A stretch of DNA of 64,000 nt from Gonocerus acuteangulatus (GCA_946811695.1 OX328131.1:9900154-9964153); one strand, 5' to 3'; numbered from the stretch's first letter, positions 1 through 11,923 are shown. Made by a program: numbers and translations. The notes: a model not told the origin generated them from the sequence alone.

Positions 1-125
1 AAAGGGAAAAGTCAGGAAACCGGAGCATAGTACTGACCACACTATCTCCCTAGTGTGCTGTATGGTCAAGATGCATCTACAATATCTGCTCTTCTGTGCC
101 CAATGTGGCCTGTAACGGGACTGAT
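1..125 (+). repeat. Dispersed repeat R1, copy 1
   Basis: Matches 12300-12415 and 20301-20412: each has a CCGGA...ATAGTAC-like start, then CCACACTATCTCCCTAG or a close variant, then a CAGTATCTGC-like end. Three scattered copies show it is a dispersed repeat. The family is not recognised; the left side is cut by the window edge. Confidence 0.6.
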
Positions 126-374
126 TCATTTCTATTGTAGTATTCATCTTTCTAACCATGTTTTCCAAAATTTCATATTAAATTAAACTTTTTCTATTAG
201 GCAAGATTGCTTCGAACTAACTGCGATGAACAAACACTTCTCAATAAACTGTACAATTGAATCGACTGTGAAACGCGCAAAAAAAAAAAAAAAATGATTG
301 GCACGCTTTGGTTGAGGTTTACACAACCTGGGAGAGGCCTTTGCTTAGATATGAGCCCAGTAGTTGTTCATTTG

Positions 375-1539
<1,165 letters not shown>

Positions 1540-1653
1540 CATATTCCAAACTTGTAAGAATAATAATTACTGATTAATTTGATTATTATTCATACGCACA
1601 ATAAGGAGTTTATTTATTAATTTATTTATTATTGTTGGCTATTGTAGATAGGA

Positions 1654-2530
1654 GAATCATGGGCTTATATAGAAAATAATTTCGGGAGGGGGCCTGAGAC
1701 CATTTCCGGGGTATGGAATACTAAGAATTTAGAATGAAGATTAGATAGTTAGCCATCGAGGTGATAAGCAATCAGCGATTAGTAGGGATTCGGCTAGGAA
1801 AACAACAATACGATTTTTTTAAAAAAAAAAATTTATATTAAGGACGTTTCGGCTACTCTTTGGTAGCCTTCGTCAGCAATGAGAGAGCCATAGTGAAACT
1901 CACTATGGTTACTTAAGTGTTAACTTTGGTCTTCCTCTGCCCCCCGGCACTTCATTGCTGACGAAGGCTACCAAAGTGTAGCCTTCGTCAGCAATGAGAG
2001 AACCATAGTGAAACTCACTATGGTTACTTACGTGTTAACTTTGGTTTTCCTCTGCCCCCCGGCACTTCATTGCTGACGAAGGCTACCAAAGAGTAGCCTT
2101 CGTCAGCAATGAGAGAGCCATAGTGAAACTCACTATGGTTACTTAAGTGTTAACTTTGATCTTCCTCTGCCCCTCGGCACTTCATTCCTGACGAAGGCTA
2201 CCAAAGAGTAGCCTTCGTCAGCAATGAGAGAGCCATAGTGAAACTCACTATGGTTACTTAAGTGTTAACTTTGGTCTTCCTCTGCCCCCCAGCACTTCAT
2301 TCCTGACGAAGGCTACCAAAGAGTAGCCGAAACGTCCTGAATATAGATTTTTTTACAAAATTCGTATTGATGTTTCTTTTTAGCTGAATCCCAACTATTC
2401 CCTGATTGCTAAATCAAAAGACTTCGCAAAAAGACCCAAATATTTTTTATGAACTAAGTGATCTTATTTAATTTATTTTTAAGGGTTTTACGACAAGTTT
2501 TTACTATCAAATAAAAATTTCGGGGGGGGG
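1654..2530. mobile_element. hAT-M2 copy split by a foldback
   Basis: The left part (1654-1738) has ATGGGCTTATATAG and GCCTGAGACCATTTCCGGGG. The right part (2432-2530) has ATGAACTAAGTGATC through AAATTTCGG. Both match the intact 275-bp element at 56852-57126. The gap is filled by FBK-1 at 1739-2412 and a 17-bp end of TIR8 at about 2415-2431. Its own right terminus is missing. Confidence 0.6.
1739..2412. mobile_element. FBK-1 copy a: foldback with four internal units
   Basis: The outer arms are inverted: GGACGTTTCGGCTACTC at 1842 and GAGTAGCCGAAACGTCC ending at 2337. They enclose four units of about 116-122 bp beginning near 1857, 1979, 2094 and 2210. Each unit carries the 9-bp-stem hairpin CCATAGTGA-AAC-TCACTATGG. 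Inner unit junctions are 14-bp perfect inverted repeats around CTGACGAAGGCTAC. The left end also carries a one-sided tail (GATTAGATAGTTAGCC) seen in the other FBK-1 copies. The hairpin resembles a hammerhead core (see findings). Confidence 0.7.
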
Positions 2531-2539
2531 GCTTAGTTC

Positions 2540-3311
2540 GGGTCTTTTTGCGAAGACCACATCCAGTTACTTTTGAAGTAGCAGTAGTGATTGTATCAGT
2601 GATTTAGCGCATGCGCATAACTCCTTTGCCTTCTTATTGGAGGATTCCGATGACCAATTGCATTCGTTCTTTCTGGGAGTAAAGTAACCTTCAACAGTGA
2701 ATTAGCTTTTGTTTATGAAAAAGCTCTGCTTATGTTAGTGAGAAAAATGAGTCTTTTACAATTAGTTCGCGATATTCCAGACAAAGTAAAAGGGATTGGT
2801 TTCTTACTGGGAAAAATTAATGGATTCCTATTAATTTTAGCGAGTTGGATGTTGGAGTACCTACAATTAATATAATTCTATTAATTGCGAGTTGGATTGA
2901 CTAGGGTTTTGATATCTTCTTGAGCGAGCAGAGCGTAGCGTAGCGAGCGGAAACGCATAGCATGTAATGCCTAATAAATGTAAAATATCCAAAAAAGAGA
3001 GATATGTTTGTTTACAAATAACGTTGTTTGTTATCCTTCATAACCTGCAAAACAGTCAACTTTAATGCTTAATAACTTATTTCATAGTTGAGAGAATTGA
3101 TTTTCATCATATTAACCTTTTTATTAATAAATATTGCTTGCCATTATTATCGAATATGAATTATAACCGTAGATAACGAGTCAAGAAGTAGTAGATAACC
3201 AGCAAAGAACCTATGAGCTAATCAGTAAGCTTATCAGCGAGTACGAGTAACTGTTATAAATCCCTACTGCTGCTTCAAAAGTAACTGGATGTGGTCTTCG
3301 CAAAAAGACCC
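2540..3311 (+). mobile_element. TIR8 copy 1: 772-bp MITE with 8-bp TSD
   Basis: Long terminal inverted repeats start GGGTCTTTTTGCGAAGACC and continue through CCAGTTACTTTTGAAGTAGC. The target duplication CTTAGTTC is exact at 2532-2539 and 3312-3319. The first 19 bp of the TIR are themselves a hairpin. No transposase is visible. An 8-bp TSD fits hAT, P or Merlin; a GG start fits Merlin better than hAT, but the superfamily is unresolved. Confidence 0.85.
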
Positions 3312-3314
3312 CTT

Positions 3315-3360
3315 AGTTCTAGTCCTCTTAATCTCTCTCTAGATTAAGAGGACTAGAACT
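3315..3360. repeat. Perfect 20-bp-stem hairpin
   Basis: Positions 3315-3334 are the exact reverse complement of 3341-3360, with loop CTCTCT. It overlaps the right target duplication of TIR8 copy 1, so this palindrome, or half of it, was the insertion target. Confidence 0.85.
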
Positions 3361-3369
3361 GATCTTGTG

Positions 3370-3537
3370 ATTATGCTCTACAATTCATAAATACTCTATA
3401 GATTCATAGAGCACGACACGCGACAGGTGAAGTAGAGCTGACACGAGGACTATATTATGCTCTACAATTCATAAATACTCTATAGATTCATAGAGCACGA
3501 CACGCGACAGGTGAAGTAGAGCTGACACGAGGACTAT
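3370..3537. repeat. 84-bp tandem duplication
   Basis: Positions 3370-3453 and 3454-3537 appear identical, from ATTATGCTCTACAATTC to GAGGACTAT. Each contains the inverted pair TGCTCTA / TAGAGCA. No coding content is seen. Confidence 0.85.
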
Positions 3538-3765
3538 ATTATAATAAGGCCATTGATTGTAAATATTTCTTCCTGGCAAGTTCAACAAACTCTAAGATCT
3601 AAAAGTGTCTCTAGTATTCTACACCTTAACTCCATAAATAGACTCCAGTCTTGTCTCTATTTCCAGATGGTTCCAGCATCTCTCCATCATCTCACTTCCT
3701 CTCCAGTCTTTATCTTATAGGCAACATGCTCTAACAAAGATTACAAACCAAACTTACATTCCATC

Positions 3766-3799
<34 letters not shown>

Positions 3800-3805
3800 A
3801 AGTTT
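3538..3805 (+). other. A-tailed sequence of unknown origin
   Basis: About 230 bp of non-coding sequence ends in an A-rich run at 3770-3801, as a retroposed 3' end would. No family is recognised and no TSD is clear. Confidence 0.35.
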
Positions 3806-4559
3806 GGGTCTTTTGCGAAGACCACATCCAGTTACTTTTGAAGTAGCAGTAGTGATTTATAACAGTTACTCGTACTCGCTGATGAGCTCACTGATTAGCT
3901 TACAGGTTCTTTGCTGGTTATCCATTTCTACTTGACTCGTTATCTACGGTTATAATTCATATTAGATAATGGCAAGCAATATTTATTAATAAAAAGATTA
4001 ATATGATCAAAATCAATTCTCTCAACTACGAAAAAAGTTATTAAGCATTAAAGTTAACTGTTTTGCAGGTTATGAAGGATAACATAAACAATGATATTTG
4101 TAAACAAACGTATTTTATTCCTTTTCTCTCTCTATCTTTTTGGATCTTTTATTTATTTAGCATTATGGGCATATATGCTATGCGTTTCCGCTCGCTCAAG
4201 AAGATATCAAAACTCTAGTCAATCCAACTCGCTAAAATTAATAGAATTGTATTATTTTTAGCGATTCTAGTCAATCCAACTCGTTAAAATTAAAAGAATT
4301 CTATTAATTTTTGCGAGTAAAACCAATCGCTTTTTATTTGTCAGGAACATCGCGAACTAATTGTAAAGACTCATTTTTCTCACAAACATAAACAGAGCTT
4401 TTTACAGAAAGTTAATTTACTTCCAGCAAGAACCAATACAATTGCTCATCGGAATCGTCCAATAGGAAGGCAAAGGAGTTATGCGCATGTGCTGAATCAC
4501 TGATAAAATCACTATTGCTATTTCAAAAGTAACTGGATGTGGTCTTCGCAAAAAGACCC
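3806..4559 (-). mobile_element. TIR8 copy 2, inverted relative to copy 1
   Basis: Bounded by GGGTCTTTTGCGAAGACC at the left and GGTCTTCGCAAAAAGACCC at the right, with the same internal sequence as 2540-3311 in reverse. Flanking octamers AAAAGTTT and GAATGTTC do not match, so the duplication is lost or the ends have been rearranged. Confidence 0.8.
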
Positions 4560-5084
4560 GAATGTTCTTTGATTTTTAGCACCTGATAATAGTACACATG
4601 TGCAAAATGAAAAAGTTTAGTGGGAAGACAAGTTTTTTTACACGAATAAATCTTCGAAAACTACAATTAGTTTTGGTGCAATCTTGCACACAGTCTACTG
4701 CATTTGAAACACAATTGGAACGCCAATTTACACCGAATATCGTAGTCGAGTCCAATATCGGTGACCTCTGACTCGTCATCCTCCCCGCCTAGATATCACG
4801 AGGTAGCCGGCTGTCAGAATGTCATGTCAATAGTCGGTCAGCTCTGTCATTCTATCGGTCTGTCATGACAGTTCACTAACCCCCCTCCCCCTTCCAATCT
4901 CCCTGTTTATCTAGCCAATTGATAGTAATGTCACATCATAATTGCCTGCTATTACTTTGTGCATAATTAGCAGGGTCATCACATTTAGATAGTAGAAAAT
5001 ATTTATTTTCTAAGAACGAATAATTATTACCAAAGTGCAATGAGTAATTAAAAATTAACTGTATTGTTTTTTGAATGAAATTAC

Positions 5085-5088
<4 letters not shown>
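4560..5088. other. Intergenic, with an FBK-2 arm remnant
   Basis: 4573-4645 is a diverged copy of the outer FBK-2 arm: it shares TTAGCACCTGATRATRG and the later GTGGGAAGAC. The rest (4650-5088) is unique-looking and non-coding. A (TA)n run follows at 5089-5140. Confidence 0.45.
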
Positions 5089-5140
<52 letters not shown>

Positions 5141-5144
<4 letters not shown>

Positions 5145-5820
5145 CAGAGGGTGAAACAAAATTCAGTCTTCCCACAAATTTTCTTTATTTTGCACTAGGC
5201 CTTTCAACACAAATGTGCCATCATCAGGTGCTAACAACAAATAAATACATGCATTAATATTGTTTGACTCCTTAATAACAATTAATATTGTTTGACTGTT
5301 GTTGAACAGTTATTAGTCTAATTAGTCTAATTAATAGTTAGAATTTATAAAGCAAACGGTGAAAGTATAGATTAGAACATAATGTTATAATTAATAGTTA
5401 GAATATATGAAGCAAACGGTAATAGTAAAAATTGGAACTTAATGTTATAGATTACAGTTTTTTAGTAAATTATTACAAATTCAAAAAAAAAAACAAAAAA
5501 AAACTGTAATCTATAACATTATGTTCCAATTTTTACTATTACCGTTTGCTTCATATATTCTAACTATTAATTATAACATTATGTTCTAATCTATACTTTC
5601 ACCGTTTGCTTTATAAATTCTAACTATTAATTAGACTAATTAGACTAATAACTGTTCAACAACAGTCAAACAATATTAATTGTTATTAAGGAGTCAAACA
5701 ATATTAATGCATGTATTTATTTGTTGTTAGCACCTGATGATGGCACATTTGTGTTGAAAGGCCTAGTGCAAAATAAAGAAAATTTGTGGGAAGACTGAAT
5801 TTTGTTTCACCCTCTGGAAT
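5141..5820. repeat. FBK-2: 680-bp near-perfect palindrome
   Basis: Left arm 5141-5460 and right arm 5501-5820 are 320 bp each and nearly identical in inverse; only isolated mismatches were seen, for example near 5440. The loop is a 40-bp A-rich spacer. Ends read ATTCCAGAGGGTG / CACCCTCTGGAAT. A (TA)n run abuts the left end. The outer arm carries CCTGATGATGGCACA, another CTGANGA-type hairpin. It may be a foldback element or, less likely, a sequencing or assembly inversion. Confidence 0.85.
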
Positions 5821-5850
5821 TAAGCAACCCCACTACCGGAAAACATCAAG

Positions 5851-5895
<45 letters not shown>

Positions 5896-5910
5896 TATAT
5901 TCTCCTCAAG

Positions 5911-7240
5911 GCAAACGTCGACGACTTGCAGGAACTGCGTCATCTTAGCACGGTTCCGTTCTTATCCCTTAGTGCCATTAGCAAATAAATAGAAGCAGTT
6001 ATTGGTACCGTATGGCCTTTCGCTGGAAATGTATATTAAACCTCAAAAAAAGGATGAAGTTTAAGGCGCCATTGACTCGCCCGCCATCCAACGTTCGCTC
6101 TATGAAACCACTATGCCAATACGTTTTCTCATTTTCTTCCCTTATTTCACTAAAATACTAATTTTACTGAAGAATACAATTTAATACAAAAAAAAAACAA
6201 CAAATTAAAAAGCGAGATAAACAAAGACACAGAAGAAACACTTTTCAGCACTTATTTCTCCGATTGACATCGCACCATCGAAAATGGTAGAAAATTTAGT
6301 AAGCCTTCCACTTACCACGATTCCCAACCGGTTTCGAGGTATTTACGAAAATAGCCAACGGCCATAGCCACATTGAATGCACACCGGTTCCCGTAGATCA
6401 CCGAAGTTAAGCAACGTTGGGCGTGGTCAGTACCTGAATGGGTGACCGAACAGGTGCTGTTGGCATTATAGAAACGGGTGGCAACCTGTAGACAGCCCGG
6501 CGTTAATAGTGAGTCAAACAAAGACAAAAACCGGTTGAAAAGAACAAAACAAACACTATTTAAGTTTTAAGCACTTATATCTCTGATTGAAGTTGCCCCA
6601 TCGAATATTGCTTCAGAACCTTTTTTGTAGAGAATTTAGCAAGGATTCGAATGGTTACCTTCCACTTGCCACGATTTCCCAACCGTTAGCGAGATATTTA
6701 CGAAAAATATACGAAGATCCCAAAAATTTTCAAGTCCACTAATAAAATATTTTTTTTTTTAATACTTCCTTAACTCTAAATATAACCAAAATTTAAGCAT
6801 CATATTTTATTTATTTATTTATGATGATGCTCCGCATCTAAAGCGAAGAGCATTTAATTTAAGCATCATAGTTGAGGTGAATTTCAAAGATGTATAAAAT
6901 ATTTCAATTGTATCCCACAATTCTAAGTACCCACGGAAAAAAAAGTTACAAAAACATATGTTCCACTTTTCTAAAAAATTGTTACAGATATCGCCTTAAA
7001 AATGGTTTCGTTCGTTTTTCTATGTTACGTAACCTATAAAACAAGTACCTGCAAGCATATGAAATAAAAAACGTAAGCGTTGCGATTTTTTTCGCACGAA
7101 CTACGCCCCAAACACCATTTGCCGGTGGACGGACTCTGCTGATTAACGAACTTGACTTTTAAAATAAGACGAAAGACTTTTGTACCAAAATTTCATCAAA
7201 ATCGGTCCATTTTTGAGGTTTTAAGGGCATAACAATTGGC
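5911..7240 (-). mobile_element. HINE-B copy 1
   Basis: The 3' end is at the left: the reverse strand reads AAGAACGGAACCGTGCTAAG, then GCAGTTCCTGC, near 5911-5975. Internal segments with reverse-strand ATCTCG-AACGGTTGGGAA and AGTGCTTAAAACT occur twice (6230-6353 and 6560-6720), the family's roughly 330-bp tandem unit. The part near 7080-7210 holds the family's GGTCAAGTTCGTTAA block. The 5' hairpin end is not visible. It is interrupted by a 5S-derived SINE. Confidence 0.6.
6354..6525 (+). mobile_element. 5S rRNA-derived SINE, copy 1
   Basis: 6354-6464 follows a 5S rRNA from GCCAACGGCCAT to GTGCTGTTGGC, including AGTTAAGCAACGTTGGGC and GGGTGACCG, but lacks part of the last helix. Internal pol III control sequence is therefore preserved in part. 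The tail GGGTGGCAACCTGTAGA...CGTTAATA matches the tails of the tRNA-derived SINEs at 23546 and 41073. It is not a functional 5S gene. It sits in HINE-B copy 1. Confidence 0.75.
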
Positions 7241-7845
7241 CCAATACTATATCATAACTTTCATAGGCAAACTGTTTTTGGGAAGGGCCTTTTTTTCAAT
7301 GTCAGTTTTTTTTTTGGGGGGGGGGGTTATGAGAGACTGCATTAATGTTATTATATGGTCTAAGTATCTACTTGAGACTTATCTACATAAAGATGTCGTA
7401 AATTGTATATAAGTATGACGATAAGGAAGAAGCATCGGGAATAAACAGCTGTCCGGGGTATAATGAACTCTCGGCGTTTGACAACATGTTTACCAGTCGC
7501 GGGGATTCCGACAAGCGTACACAAACACAATAAACAACATACAATCATTTGTTGTTTCTGGTCGTAGGTCAACACTTACGATCGGACAATGTCTCCATTA
7601 ACAACATAATAACACCCAAATAGTTAGCAATTGAGGTGAAGCGAAGTCAAAGGAATTGTTGCATATTTTGGATATTTATTTATTAAGAGTTTCGCAAATT
7701 TTGGCGACTTGCTCTTTAACAGTACATCAAGATATTACAAAATACTTTTTGCACATTGTGTATATAACATGTCAGTAGATTTTATGAGTATAGCTAGTAC
7801 ATTAGTGAGCTAATTAATAATAACAATAACATTTTTTATATATTA
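7241..7845. other. No gene seen
   Basis: AT-rich sequence with a short G-run (7316-7327). Reading frames are short and have no domain signature. No repeat family is recognised. Confidence 0.4.
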
Positions 7846-8261
7846 CTAGCTGTTACCCGGTGTGCCATGCTACAGCTACTTTCTGTCTATAACTCTCCCC
7901 GTATCAAGATCTACTTGATACCTAGTTGTCTATACCCAGTTACGAAAATCGGTTTAGTTCATAATGATACCGGTAGAGGCCACCACAACAGCACATCTAA
8001 CAGCCGACAGAGGCCAGTAGTAGTCGATTCAAAATGACTGTCTCAATCTGAATGGTTCAGTTTAGCCAATTTTTCTTGAACAAAACTTTTGACGTTTTGA
8101 CCAAATTTTGAAATTTGACTATTTTGACCTAGCCTAGGAGATTTCTCGTATCAAGACCTACCTATGTGCCAAGTTTGGTCAAAATCGGTCAAACGGTGTA
8201 GATTTGTATAAGGAAAAACAAACAGAAAAACAGACAGACACGTGATTTTTATATAACTAGA
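7846..8261 (-). mobile_element. Helitron-B, 416-bp non-autonomous copy
   Basis: On the minus strand it begins TCTAGTTATATAAAAATCACG and ends CCGGGTAACAGCTAG, giving the 5' TC and 3' CTAG termini of Helitrons. It holds one unit of the CGGTCAAACGGTGTAGATTTG segment that is tandem in the 10148 copy. No Rep/helicase ORF is present. Confidence 0.6.
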
Positions 8262-8396
8262 TATTTCACAATAACAATACGGTAATATAATAGATATAAA
8301 ATAGAGTGTGAAGAGAAGAAAAAAAAGGGCGGGGGGTTGAAGAGGTAAGATTATAATGGAGATAGGGCTTAATTTTTAAATGTAGGTTAATTAACT

Positions 8397-8577
8397 TAAT
8401 TCGCTTCCCGTTCGGGCTGTCTCCCAGGGAAGTGTGGACTCCTCAGAGGAGGAAGGCTATTACAAGCAAAAATTTCCCAATCAGTAATTAAAAAAAAAAA
8501 AAAAAAGAAGAAAAAAAAAGGGGGGGGGGAAATTAAAGTTGTAAATAATTTTCTAAAGGCTATGTCGTTCATTGTTT
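8397..8577 (+). mobile_element. RTE-like LINE 3' end remnant
   Basis: CGCTTCCCG...GGGAAGTGTGGACTCCT...GAGGAAGGC followed by TTGTAAATA and AAAGGCTATGTCGTTCATT parallels the 3' end of the RTE copy at 35770-35990. An A-rich run interrupts it. LINE 3'-UTR-like repeats (GGAGATAGGGCT) lie on both sides, at 8355 and 8603. Confidence 0.5.
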
Positions 8578-8611
8578 TTAATTAACTTTAGGAGGTAAAT
8601 TGGAGATAGGG

Positions 8612-8976
8612 CTAGATTTTTGAATATAGGTTAATTGTCTTTAAGTGAGTTAGTATGGTGTTAATATGTGGACTATTTTCGGCAAGTAAGTCGTGTAAGT
8701 CGTGAGGAATTGTTAGGTTGTCTCGTAATCTGCAGTCAGTAAGTATGTGTTTAACTGTTAATGTCTCGTTACAACATGCGCATACAGGTCTGTCTTGTCG
8801 TTCCATTAGATAGGAGTGCGTTAGTAAACTGTGTCCTAAGCGAAGTCTCGTAATAATAACTTGGTCTCGTCTTGTTACGTTTTCTCTTGACCAGGTTCTT
8901 ATTGTATTTTTTATTTCCCGTAGTTTGCTTTGAGAATTAGTCCATTCTGTCTGCCAGTCGTTTTCTCTTTCAGGAA
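8612..8976 (-). pseudogene. LINE ORF2 C-terminus with terminal CCHC finger
   Basis: An open minus-strand frame runs from about 8976 to the stop at 8612. It contains LRLGHSLLTHSYL and then a finger of C-x2-C-x7-H-x4-C type (CACCNETLTVKH...TDC), the usual C-terminus behind the RNase H of I/jockey-group LINEs. This part has no stop, but its 5' side is lost at the junction with FBK-1 near 8980. The same lineage occurs at 46741 and 63786. Confidence 0.75.
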
Positions 8977-8980
8977 TTGT

Positions 8981-9190
8981 TGGGTTGCGGCTAAGAAAAC
9001 CACTAGGTTTTCGGAAAAGAAGAATATATAATAGGACGTTTCGGCTGTACTTTGGCAGCCTTCTTCTGCTAAAAATAAATATAAAAAATTAACAAAGACA
9101 ACAACCAAACAGTAAACAATATAGCAAAATATCATATTATGAAAGTAAGTTATAAAACATTTGTTTTAACGTGCATATCTATATATATTA
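8981..9190 (-). mobile_element. FBK-1 copy b, single diverged arm
   Basis: GGACGTTTCGGCTGTAC at 9034 followed by GGCAGCCTTCTTCTGC is a diverged FBK-1 arm. Its partner arm is missing; it is followed by sequence running into copy c. Confidence 0.5.
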
Positions 9191-9197
9191 ATCATGA

Positions 9198-9950
9198 TGA
9201 TTAGATAGTTAGCCGTCGAGGTGATAAGTAAAGATGGAGTGGTTGGGATTCGGCTAAATAAACCTCAATATGATTTTGTTTTAAAAAATCTATATTTCGG
9301 ACGTTTCGGCTACTCATTGGTAGCCTTCGTCAGCTAAAATGACAAAAAAAAAGAAATTAATACAAAAACAAAAAAAAAAATATGATTGTGATAGGTAACA
9401 GAGCTATAGATACAATTAACTTATAAAAGAACATATCGCCTTAAATTCTTAGAATGAAAAAGTAAATAGGTACAATAATTGATTTTAATAGTAGACACTC
9501 TACAATGGTTATTTAATTGCCAACCTTGGTCTTCCTCTGCCTCTCGGCATTTCTATTGGTATGTAGTATCTTATTTCTTTGTAAAATTAATTAATGTTAC
9601 TATTAGCTACTATATTTGTCATTGGTTTGTAGTTTCTTATTTCTTTGTAAAATCAATTAATGTTACTAATTACTATTAAAATCAATTATTTTACCTATTT
9701 AGTTTTTCATTCTAAGAATTTAAGACGATATGTTCTTTTATAAGTTAATTGTATCTATAGCTCTGTTACCTATCACAATCATATTTTTTTTTGTTTTTGT
9801 ATTAATTTCTTTTTTTTGTCATTTTAGCTGACGAAGGCTACCAATGAGTAGCCGAAACGTCCGAAATATAGATTTTTTAAAACAAAATCATATTGAGGTT
9901 TATTTAGCCGAATCCCAACCCTTCCATCTTTACTTATATATATCAAGAGA
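9198..9950. mobile_element. FBK-1 copy c, foldback
   Basis: Arms of about 245 bp (about 9226-9474 and 9696-9944) are near-perfect inverses. Each holds the hairpin CTGACGAAGGCTACC...GTAGCCGAAACGTCC (9828-9862 and its inverse at 9299-9333). The spacer has a duplicated segment, GTAGTATCTTATTTCTTTG / GTAGTTTCTTATTTCTTTG. The one-sided tail GATGATTAGATAGTTAGCC precedes the left arm. Confidence 0.75.
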
Positions 9951-10169
9951 CTCTGGCCCCGTGACCAGCTAAACTAACAGCAGTTGAAGACACCAAAAAT
10001 AAAATATTAAGATATAATAGGAAGTGTCGATAATGTTTGGCTCCTTCCATATTCTGTTTTACACTGATATGTATTCATTTACCAGCACAGTTAATTATTG
10101 TACTTTATTGTACAGATTTTAAATAAACATGTATTAAGAAAAAAAAATCTATATATATATTTTAAAATC

Positions 10170-10634
10170 ATGTGTCTGACTGTCTGTTCCTTATACAAAT
10201 CCACACCATTCGACCGATTTTGACCAAACTTGACACACAGGTAGGTCTTGATCAGGGGAATCTCGTAGGCTAGATCAAAAACATCTACCAGCTGTCTGTG
10301 TGTATGTTTGTTTCTTATTCAAATCCACACCGATCGACCGATTTTGACCAAATTTGGTACACAGATAGGCTATGATCAGGGTATGTCATAGGCTAGGTCA
10401 AAAACGTCTACCAGCTGTCTGCAAATTTGTCCCTTATACAAATCCACACCATTTGACCGATATTGACCAAACTTGGCACACTGGTAGGACTTGATCCGTG
10501 GAGTCTCGTAGGCTAGGTCAAACACGTCTACCAGCTGTCTGTCTGTATGTTTGTATATTATACAAATCCATACCGTTTGACCGATTTTGACAAAACTTGG
10601 CACACAGGTAGGTCTTGATACGGGGAGTCTCTTA
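10170..10634. repeat. Four tandem units of about 124 bp
   Basis: Units repeat CAAATCCACACCATTCGACC-like sequence at about 10194, 10319, 10441 and 10563, each ending CTACCAGCTGTCTG. Only one unit is seen in the 7846 Helitron-B copy, so the array grew inside this element. Confidence 0.75.
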
Positions 10635-11742
10635 GGGTACGTTCATGGTGAGGATTCATTCCGCGATGCTACGATAGCTACTCCCATGAGCGGTTCCCCG
10701 ATGTATTCTACATCGATGGAGGGTGTTCATGCTGACTCACCATTGCATTGGTTCTTGCTGGGAGTAAAGTAACCTTCAAAAGTGAATTAGCTTTTGTTTA
10801 TGAAAAAGCTCTGCTTATGTTAGTGAGAAAAAATGAGCCTTTACAATTAGTTCGCGATGTTCCTGACAAAGAAAAAGGGATTGGTTTCTTACTCGGAAAA
10901 ATTAATGGAATCCTATTAATTTTAGCGAGTTGGATAGACTAGAGTCGCTTAAATTAATATAATTCTATTAATTGCGAGTTGGATTGGCTAGAGTTTTCTT
11001 ATATCTTCTTGAGCGAGTGGAGCGTAGCGTAGCGATCGGAAACGCATATCATATATTGCTTAATAAATGTAAAAGATCCAAAAAAGAGAGAGAGAAAAGG
11101 AATAAAATATGTTTGTTTACAAATATCGTTGTTTGTTATCCTTCATAACCTGCAAAACAGTCAACTTTAATGCTTAATAACTTTTTTCATAGTTAAGAGA
11201 ATTGATTTTGATCATATTAACCTTTTTATTAATAAATATTACTTGCCTTTATCTAATATGAATTATAACCGTAGATAACGAGTCAAGTAGTAAAAGATAA
11301 CCAGCAAAGAACCTGTAAGCTTATCAGCGAGTACGAGTAACTGTTATAAATCACTTAACTAAATAAATACTTCAAAAGTAACTGGATGTAGTCTTCGCAA
11401 AAAGACCCAATTTTCTTTCATCTCGACAACGAAATAACCAAAAAAGAATAATCACACAAGATGAAGTAATGAGAGAGGGTAGGTGACCTGCGCACTAGAG
11501 TCCTTTTGAAGGAACCAATCACAGTCAGGCCCACATCGCGGCTTCCCTCCTCACTGCGAGGAGAAAACAAAATATTTGTTCTTCCCCGCGGTCACTGCGC
11601 GAGTGCGAGAATAGCATCGGAAGTAAGGATCCTCACTATGAACACTCCCACCTTAATACATATGTTTGTTTTACATCGGGGCAGCGCTCATCGGAGTAGC
11701 TATCGTAGCATCGCAGAATGAATCCTCACCATGAACGTACCC
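10635..11742. mobile_element. Harbinger-like MITE with TTA target duplication
   Basis: TIRs of about 70 bp start GGGTACGTTCATGGTGAGG and end CCTCACCATGAACGTACCC. TTA flanks both sides (10632-10634 and 11743-11745), and the host Helitron-B reads through as CTTAGGCTAGG when the insert is removed. TTA/TAA targets and GG starts are PIF/Harbinger traits. Its interior is mostly a TIR8 fragment plus a GC-richer stretch at 11480-11640. No transposase is present. Confidence 0.75.
10741..11408 (+). mobile_element. TIR8 copy 3, left end lost
   Basis: Matches TIR8 copy 1 from TTGCTGGGAGTAAAGTAACC onward and ends GTCTTCGCAAAAAGACCC at 11408. The first roughly 110 bp, including the left TIR, are absent. 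It lies within the Harbinger-like MITE. Confidence 0.75.
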
Positions 11743-11923
11743 TTAGGCTAGGTTAAAATCGTCTAGGACTCGCAGTTCGTAGGGCACGGGTTTGAAACAT
11801 TGAGCCCGAACAGTTACAGATTTGCGTTAACAGATTTTAATATTACTTATTTGGTTTCTAATTTATTTTTGCTTTTCTAGGTGCAGAAAGTAGGTGTAGC
11901 ACGACGCGCCGGGTAACAGTTAG

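Larger units (their letters stand above)
10148..11923 (+). mobile_element. Helitron-B, long copy hosting two other elements
   Basis: It begins TCTATATATATATTTT and ends GCCGGGTAACAGTTAG, matching the termini of the 7846-8261 copy (the 3' end is TTAG instead of CTAG). The 5' part is a four-unit tandem array; a Harbinger-like MITE interrupts the fourth unit at TTA. No Helitron proteins are encoded. Confidence 0.6.

Noticed and set aside
6354..6464. Functional 5S rRNA gene
   Set aside because: Part of the last helix is missing and a SINE tail follows; a second copy has the same layout.
10748..10942. 64-codon frame in TIR8 as a transposase piece
   Set aside because: The aligned frame is broken in TIR8 copy 1 and has no transposase motif.
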